Below are positions 59,254 to 64,000 of a stretch of 64,000 bases of DNA, one piece after another (the first letter of the stretch is position 1; every line of letters begins with the position of its first letter). The translations under genes and the position numbers were made by a program. This stretch comes from Methylohalomonas sp034521715. Lineage in GTDB: Bacteria > Pseudomonadota > Gammaproteobacteria > Methylohalomonadales > Methylohalomonadaceae. The notes under the pieces were generated by a model, which made no database searches, was not told the DNA's origin, and worked only from the letters and a program-made list of their open reading frames with translations. The stretch is from positions 124,001 through 188,000 of the forward strand of contig JAXHLY010000002.1 in assembly GCA_034521715.1 (NCBI GenBank), given 5' to 3'.

Positions 59254-59585
59254 AACGGTCAGAGGCGCTAAAACTCATCTCGGCATCCTCAATAATTCAG
59301 GCACAGGGTTTTCCCTGCTGCGCCTGCTGCAGCTCCCGCTTGGATAGCGCCCTGACGTGCCGCATATGGAATCGTGGCGTTATTAACAAATTAGAGAATC
59401 TATTATTAATATCTGGTCAGATAATGATTCTGTCTGCGATAGCAGTTTGGTTGTTTGTCAATGCGCATATCCCTATAGATGATTATGACATTGTGCTGCA
59501 TATTGTTTGTGGTAGTTGGGCTTTATATGGTGGCTTATTATCTATGCGCGCATTAATTGGAATTTACGAAAAGTGGTTAGCTTAA
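59169..59585 (+). CDS. uncertain membrane protein fragment
   Basis: Only the second half (from about 59385) looks coding: two hydrophobic helices in LLLISGQIMILSAIAVWLFV and VCGSWALYGGLLSMRALIG, ending YEKWLA. The N-terminal part is probably another frame or the frame of the preceding small gene. The stop overlaps the stop of the minus-strand gene at 59582. No family. Confidence 0.35.
   Translation: MHYSRLFYRQAMRHRLGKRQRRKRSEALKRSEALKLISASSIIQAQGFPCCACCSSRLDSALTCRIWNRGVINKLENLLLISGQIMILSAIAVWLFVNAHIPIDDYDIVLHIVCGSWALYGGLLSMRALIGIYEKWLA
59239..59274 (+). repeat. perfect 18-bp tandem duplication
   Basis: GGTCAGAGGCGCTAAAAC is repeated back-to-back. 18 is a multiple of three, so frame is kept, but the unit contains the stop of the 38-residue gene. 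Confidence 0.9.
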
Positions 59586-59829
59586 TCTGGTTCGCCAAAA
59601 CGTATAATCTGAACTGTGATTTGGTTATCATCAGGATCGGTCATAACTTCGTGAGGTACGCACCTTGCATAAAGACGATAAAACTCTGTTTGGTGATCTT
59701 GCGCCCATTCGGCCATGGCCTCGACGCCACCGAGCTTGTCGAACACTTCAATAACATTTTGCTTAACGGTAGAGCTAACCCGTTGGGTGTGCCTTTCCGA
59801 CGCCCGCCTGTCTTATGCCCTTTTGCCAT
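59582..59829 (-). CDS. small phage-type basic protein A, frameshifted
   Basis: MAKGHKTGGRRKGTPNGL then, after a one-base break near 59772, STVKQNVIEVFDKLGGVEAM and AEWAQDHQTEFYRLYARCVP, ending IIRFGEPD. The GGRxKGTPN start and the FxKLGGVxAMxxWA helix are found in small phage/island proteins of the terminase-small-subunit-like kind (recalled). About 82 residues. Paralog of the next gene. Confidence 0.6.
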
Positions 59830-59840
59830 ATCTAACTACT

Positions 59841-60134
59841 CTAGTTTAGACGTTAATGGATTATATTTATGCTGCCATTCCTCAGCAGTTGCGCAGGTCT
59901 CTGGCGCACGTATAACGTAACTCTCAAGGTTTCCATTGATATTCATCTCGGCCGGGATGAGGCGCGCACAGATTTTGTAAAAGTCGGTGGGATCGTTCCT
60001 GGGCCAATCAGTGAGGCGTCGACACCGCCAATATTATCATACGCTGCTAACAGGGCTTCCCTAAATGCTTTGGTGGTTTTGTTCTGGGCTCCCTTGTGTC
60101 CCTTGCCGGCGTTCGGTGGCTTTTTAGTGTTCAT
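59841..60134 (-). CDS. small phage-type basic protein B, frameshifted
   Basis: MNTKKPPNAGKGHKGAQNKT, KAFREALLAAYDNIGGVDA, then after a one-base break near 60021 LTDWPRNDPTDFYKICARLI, PAEMNINGNLESYV, ending NPLTSKLE at 59841. The layout (basic GxxKGxxNK start, helix with GGVDALTDW, FYKICARLIP end) parallels protein A. About 97 residues. Confidence 0.6.
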
Positions 60135-60341
60135 ATGCCCTCTATCTATCAGTATTTTACTGGTGTTGGTAAGCTGCGAGATGGCGACGCGATCCTTATA
60201 TATTGTGTTGCAGCTAGTCGCTCAGCTTCGTGTCTCTCAAGTCCGCCATCATGTTCCATAATCGCGGCCCTTTCTCTGTAACCCTCGAGTGCGTCTCAAG
60301 AGGAATAGAGGATAAGGGGACAGGTACTCGGCACTGCATTC

Positions 60342-60698
60342 TTACGTGATTGGGTTTTCGGGTGTTTCAGTGTCAGGCACTTCAATCGTGCTGTATTCCA
60401 ATGGTGGCGTGGGTTCTGGCGATTTCGCTGTGCGGTTTTGTGCATTATTCGTGCAGTCCCTGTGCAGTGTTCGTGCACAATCCGTGCAGTTGTCGTGCAC
60501 TGACTCGATGATTAGATTCCGGTAAACATCGCCCTCTGCGGTCTGCCTGAACTCGGTTCGGCCAACGAACTTACGCTTGCTTAATTCTTTGGCTAGCCGA
60601 TGGTGTACCCGTGACCATCGACCAGGTTCACGGCCGTAACCACCCTGACGCCACCACTCGCGGAACTTGGATTCGTGGGCGCGAATCGAACTGGCCAC
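60342..60698 (-). CDS. possible island replication/DNA-binding protein containing a repeat array
   Basis: 118 codons from 60698, probably incomplete at the N-terminus since coding-like sequence (KANSIEQAKVASSIRAHESK) runs upstream. HHRLAKELSKRKFVGRTEFR could be a winged-helix recognition region. The C-terminal third is low-complexity (CTDCARTLHRDCTNNAQN) because it is encoded by the 11-bp array at 60440-60505. No family is recognised. Lambdoid O genes carry origin iterons inside coding sequence, which is the analogy. Confidence 0.4.
   Translation of the reverse strand: MASSIRAHESKFREWWRQGGYGREPGRWSRVHHRLAKELSKRKFVGRTEFRQTAEGDVYRNLIIESVHDNCTDCARTLHRDCTNNAQNRTAKSPEPTPPLEYSTIEVPDTETPENPIT
60440..60505 (+). 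repeat. six GTGCA motifs at exact 11-bp spacing (iteron-like)
   Basis: GTGCA starts at 60440, 60451, 60462, 60473, 60484 and 60495, with six variable bases between. An imperfect GTGCG lies at 60430. 11 is not a multiple of three, so coding constraint cannot explain it; it places identical faces on one side of the helix. Confidence 0.85.
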
Positions 60699-61186
60699 CT
60701 TCGCCTGTTCGATACTGTTTGCCTTTACCTTGCAGCAATGACGTTAAACCACAGCAGCGATTCCTCGCCGCACTCATCCACGAAATGACAGGACGAGGCG
60801 ACTGCTTTTGGTAGTCCTATGGTGGGAATAAACGAAAGCACGCGGCGTTTCGCGCACTGGCAGCGACGGTGGCGGTTCGCCACCGTTGTAGGCAGTCAGC
60901 CACGCGCATCAGCCGATCGGTCTTGCGTGAGGGTCATCAGCCTAGACGGCGTCCTGATTCCAGCTTGGAACCCGACCGCGCAGACCGTTGAAGTGTGCGG
61001 GCTATGTCAGCGTGCCGATGTTCTATCTCTGGCAGCCTCTCCTCTATTACCTCGGCGAGTTTCGGCAGGCACGACTCCCCCGCACACGCTTAATACCGCC
61101 CACTTTTACCGCTTCGCGCAGCCATAGACAAACGGATTCGCCTTTGAGATGCCTGGTGTCAGCACCATACACTGGGGCAAACAGGA
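60699..61186. other. no supportable gene
   Basis: Fragments on the minus strand look coding (CHFVDECGEESLLWFNVIAA; LPKLAEVIEERLPEIE) but stops and frame changes prevent any gene call. A GGTGGCG-GTT-CGCCACC hairpin lies near 60869-60886. Probably decayed island genes. Confidence 0.45.
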
Positions 61187-61440
61187 GCCCCGAGCAACTA
61201 TCCGAGCGGGGGCATTCCATCATGCCGCACATGAGCCACCTCCGCCTTTCTTCGGGCTGGCGGTCGGCAATCCACTGGTTGATGTCGTTCTCGTACCAGC
61301 CAACAGCACGAGGGCCGAGAACTTACAGGGGCTGGAAAGTGACCCCTGCTGATATATAGGTATAAGGTTGCAGCCTGAGAGAGGCCGGTACGAAGCTCCG
61401 ACCTCCTTACGACGCAGGATGCGGTGGGAAAAGCACTGTT
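61187..61440 (-). pseudogene. AlpA-family regulator remnant
   Basis: Reading across three frames on the minus strand gives RILRRKEVG, RTGLSQAATLYLYISRGHFP and VLGPRAVGWYENDINQWIAD. These match AlpA-type excisionase/regulators (helix-turn-helix, then GPRAVGW-DIxxWI). At least two frame changes. AlpA proteins usually accompany P4-type integrases, as here. Confidence 0.6.
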
Positions 61441-61514
61441 GAAATGCAGCCATTTGGTGTTCCGCATATAGTCCTGCATAAGCAGTATGGGAACACCTTA
61501 GAAGGCTGGATTCG

Positions 61515-61951
61515 CTATAACCGGTTAGCGCGAATCCGCTTTTTTGCTCTACTGAGTCGATCTTTGATACCCGAGAGGGGCGTGTTTCCAGCAAGGGTAT
61601 TATCATCAGACCACTCAATGACCCCGTCCATTATGGATTCGACAATTTCGTCATCTCTTTTTAGCTTTTCCAAAAAAGCTGTTGCTCTGTAATATCGGGG
61701 ATGATGTTCCACATAATGCAGAATACGTTTTTGGAGCCCATCTGCACGAGGTTGTTTACCGGCCTCCTCTCCGTTCTCGGTAAAGCACGCTACCGCGTAC
61801 TAATTTTTGCTCCGCCTTCACCCAGATAAGCCTTGAGCCCTTCTTCTCCTCCAAGCTCAACCAGCCCTTGTATATAAATAAGGGAATCAATCTTATCCTC
61901 TATCAGTGGAGGCAAGGGCTTAATCCATTGAAAACCGGTAGTGCTAAACAT
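61515..61951 (-). CDS. unknown island protein, frameshifted
   Basis: ATG at 61951: MFSTTGFQWIKPLPPLIEDK, LVELGGEEGLKAYLGEGGAK. After a break near 61800 it continues with NGEEAGKQPRADGLQKRILH, YYRATAFLEKLKRDDEIVES and SRAKKRIRANRL to 61515. About 145 residues, soluble, charged. An alternative start in another frame (MSSLLSRGFLLDNYAHAEIL near 62030) may be its true N-terminus. No family recognised. Confidence 0.5.
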
Positions 61952-62245
61952 GGTGTTTTTCTGGATTCCATGAACTCCAGAATTTCTGCATGAGCGTAAT
62001 TATCTAAGAGAAACCCTCTGGACAGAAGAGAACTCATACTGCAGAGGCTCGGGCACCCATTCCGGGCAGTAGGCCACATGACCCCATCATAGGAAGCAGA
62101 TTCTCTCTGTTGTAGTAGGTGAAGTGCGCGATCAACTGGCGTCGCTCACTGACTTCGCTATATCATCTTCTTCGTCAGACACCGTCACCCCTTTGTCACC
62201 TATGACGGTAAGTCGGACAATGTTGCAAGATGCTTATTCATGGGT

Positions 62246-63497
62246 TTATGCGCTCTGCTTCTCACCGAGGGGTACTACCTTGTCTCCAGCAGCCTTGAGC
62301 GAGTCAATGGAATCCCGCCCATTGCTGCATCATTTGCCGGCGTTCCTTCAAGTATTGGGCCTGGTTGTATAGCTGGCCCGGCTGGAATTGCGTTCTTTAT
62401 GAGCAAGCTGGCGCTCAATGATGTCTTCGCGATAGCCCATCTCGTTCCAGAAAGAGGGTTGAAGCAGTGGCCCGGAAGCCGTGCGAGGAGAATTGACCGC
62501 TATACCGCATGCGCTCCAGCGAGCGATTCATGGTCGTATTCGTCATACAGGTCTTGGGACGGCGATAGTTGGGGAATAGGTACTTCTCTCCCACCCGTTA
62601 AAGTAAGCGTGCAGTTCCTTGAGTAGCGTTACGGCCTGATCAGAAAGGGGCACGACGTGCTCTTCCCGCATCTTCATCCGTTCGGCAGGTATCCGCCATT
62701 CGGCTTTCTCAGTATCGAGCTCCTGACCATTTAGCCTGACGTGGAAGCTCACAGCAGGTCTCACAAAGGTCAGTAGCAAGATCTCCAGTGCAATGGCAGT
62801 TGTGGCGAAAGCCGGCCACGGGCCTCCAGCTTCTCCAGAAACTTGGGTATCTCCTTTTGCGAGAGTGGCTGGTGATGCTGAGTCTTGGGTTTCTCGATGG
62901 CACCCTTGAGGGCGCCAGCCGGATCGCTCTCAGCCCTGAGCGTCGCTACGGCATAGCGGAAAATTCCTGAGAACCACTGGCCGCGCATTGACGGCCACCG
63001 TGGGAGCGCCACGCTTTTTTATCCGCTGAAGGATGTCGAGCAGGTGGGCTGGTGTCACTTGGCGGATGGGGAGTGCACCGTATATGCGGGTATGCATCGT
63101 CTCTCAGTACCCTCTCCACCTGTTTGGCGTAGTAGTCGGACCATGTTGACGCTCGTGCTGTTCGACCGACTCCTTGGCTACCGCCTCAAAACGCGTGTTC
63201 GCATTCTCCTTGGAGCGTCTGGAGTCTGTTCGGTTTTCCCGGCCGGATGAGAGGGGTGCGCGCCTTCCTTAACCAGTGCCCGAGCCCTCCCCACGCTCCT
63301 GACGGGCATTGTGCCAGGGACAACCGGGGGCAGGTGCCCAATGCGAAGACATTTTCCTTGCCGTCTATACGATACCGATAGCGCCAGAGCTTGGAGCCGG
63401 TAGGTCTGACCTCCAGATATAGGCCGCCACCGTCTGTCAGCTTGTAGGGCTTCTCGGTGGGCTTTGCGGTCCGGATTTTGGTGTCTGTCAGCGCCAA
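62246..63497 (-). pseudogene. P4-type tyrosine integrase, multiply frameshifted
   Basis: Intact N-terminus (DUF4102-like): MALTDTKIRTAKPTEKPYKL, GGGLYLEVRPTGSKLWRYRY. Later blocks in other frames: FRYAVATLRAESDPAGALKG, LLTFVRP (first Arg), EKAEWRIPAERMKMREEHVV, HGFRATAST, QLAHKERNSSRASY (His and nucleophile Tyr), DSLKAAGDKVVPLGEKQSA to a stop at 62246. Six or more frame changes in 1.25 kb. Faces the left of the island; the attachment-like repeat is 40 bases upstream of its start. Confidence 0.85.
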
Positions 63498-63560
63498 GTG
63501 TGGGTACCGATCTGTAGTGCTTATGGGCTATCCGATGCCCGCAATGATACCCGCTTTTGG

Positions 63561-64000
63561 CTTGGCTTGCCATGGATGCTAATGGATTAGATGGGAGCAA
63601 GAATCAGCTCTGAGAAGAGGCTTTCAGGCTGGTAGTTTGGAAAACCGTAACGCGATATCCGCCGTGGAAGCCGATGCTAATTTTCGATCATCAGCAACAT
63701 GAGTTTGTATCTATATGATTTTTATGAAAATCTTTCAGGCTGAAGGGCTTGTTTCGTATCCGTACGCGGTTGCCGGCGACCGCGTCTGCAGCCGGTGTGT
63801 CAAAGCTGCATAGGATAACTGATTTCTATAGGCTGTGGTGTGGCAGTGCCGGGGCATGGCTTTCCGGCAGGGAATACTCTGCCGTGTCATACTACCGCTG
63901 CCTCCCGAAGACGAACGCTGCGGGCAGGGTAAAGAGATGCCTTCAATAAAGGAAGTTCACGATAATCAGCTATTCTCCGCGGGGCGATCGTCCGGGGAGG
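63561..64000. other. right flank, possible partial gene start at 63937
   Basis: No convincing complete gene. From 63937 the plus strand reads ATG and MPSIKEVHDNQLFSAGRSSG to the window edge with a weak AAAGAG before it; this may be the beginning of a real gene, but 21 codons are too few to say. The remaining stretch shows no RNA gene or repeat I can name. Confidence 0.35.

Larger units (their letters stand above)
58130..63560. mobile_element. degraded integrative island with P4-type integrase
   Basis: This region is AT-richer, has no recognisable housekeeping gene, and holds an integrase at the right end (62246-63497, minus), an AlpA remnant, paralogous phage-type small genes, and a replication-like frame. 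Candidate attachment repeats: CCCGCATATATACCCGCTTT at 58176 and CCCGCAATGATACCCGCTTT at 63538, direct, 17 of 20 matching. The left copy sits 57 bases from the trpG start. Confidence 0.65.

Noticed and set aside
59640..60260. Plus-strand frames in the island around 59.5-60.3 kb
   Set aside because: They are antisense to the two paralogous basic proteins, which show clear mutual similarity on the minus strand.
63749..63949. 66-codon plus-strand frame near the right edge
   Set aside because: No ribosome site, no recognisable motif and skewed composition; not supportable as a gene.

Overview
The window looks like chromosomal DNA of a GC-rich gammaproteobacterium, probably an uncultured relative of Chromatiales/Ectothiorhodospiraceae. 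The evidence is gene content and order only: cytochrome c4 with a System II (ResB/CcsB) cytochrome c maturation cluster, engB next to it, hemA-prfA-prmC-moeB, lolB-ispE-tRNA-Gln-prs-rplY-pth-ychF, trpGDC, and Fur-type iron genes. Many conserved genes, including essential ones (prfA, prs, pth, ychF, lolB, trpG, resB), are interrupted by single-base frameshifts. In most of them removing ONE extra base restores a normal protein. I therefore read most breaks as consensus errors of an insertion-prone long-read assembly and annotate each gene across them.

Layout. 1-5.5 kb: truncated cytochrome c5-type gene, tRNA-Arg(CCG), an M48 lipoprotein, a beta-barrel protein, a BetT-type betaine/choline transporter, a DMT transporter. 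5.5-12 kb: Spy-like protein, coiled-coil protein, then dsbA-ccsB-resB-cytochrome c4 on the minus strand, divergent from engB. Convergent to engB, at the place of Spot 42/ErsA, is a candidate small RNA with three hairpins whose loops are all C-rich. 13-21 kb: a BepA-like protease and a four-gene coupled operon kaiC-kaiB-(PAS-PAS-GGDEF)-(PAS-GAF-GAF-GGDEF-EAL), a KaiBC module tied directly to c-di-GMP enzymes with no kaiA. 21-27 kb: nuclease, rpmE, xthA, SH3 protein, prlC, GIDE/EF-hand protein and lemA. 27.6-37.3 kb: iron block with bfr, bfd, a TonB receptor, fbpABC, then gcvH, tpx, broken dgkA, and two unknown small genes behind a perfect Fur box. 37.3-42 kb: JAMM protease, moeB, prmC, prfA, hemA. 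42-52 kb: TPR lipoprotein, lolB, ispE, tRNA-Gln, prs, rplY, pth, ychF, panD, a class II aldolase, a ferredoxin-NADP reductase. 52-58 kb: PAS-GGDEF-EAL protein, beta-propeller protein, trpC-trpD-trpG.

58.1-63.6 kb is an AT-richer degraded island abutting trpG. It has a broken P4-type integrase, an AlpA-like remnant, two paralogous small phage-type genes, an unknown two-frame gene, and a replication-like reading frame carrying six GTGCA motifs at an exact 11-bp period. Similar direct repeats at both ends may be attachment sites. Several dispersed repeat families (REP/BIME, two inverted-repeat families, a GTGAATCGT family, a 336-bp MITE-like unit) sit between genes throughout.
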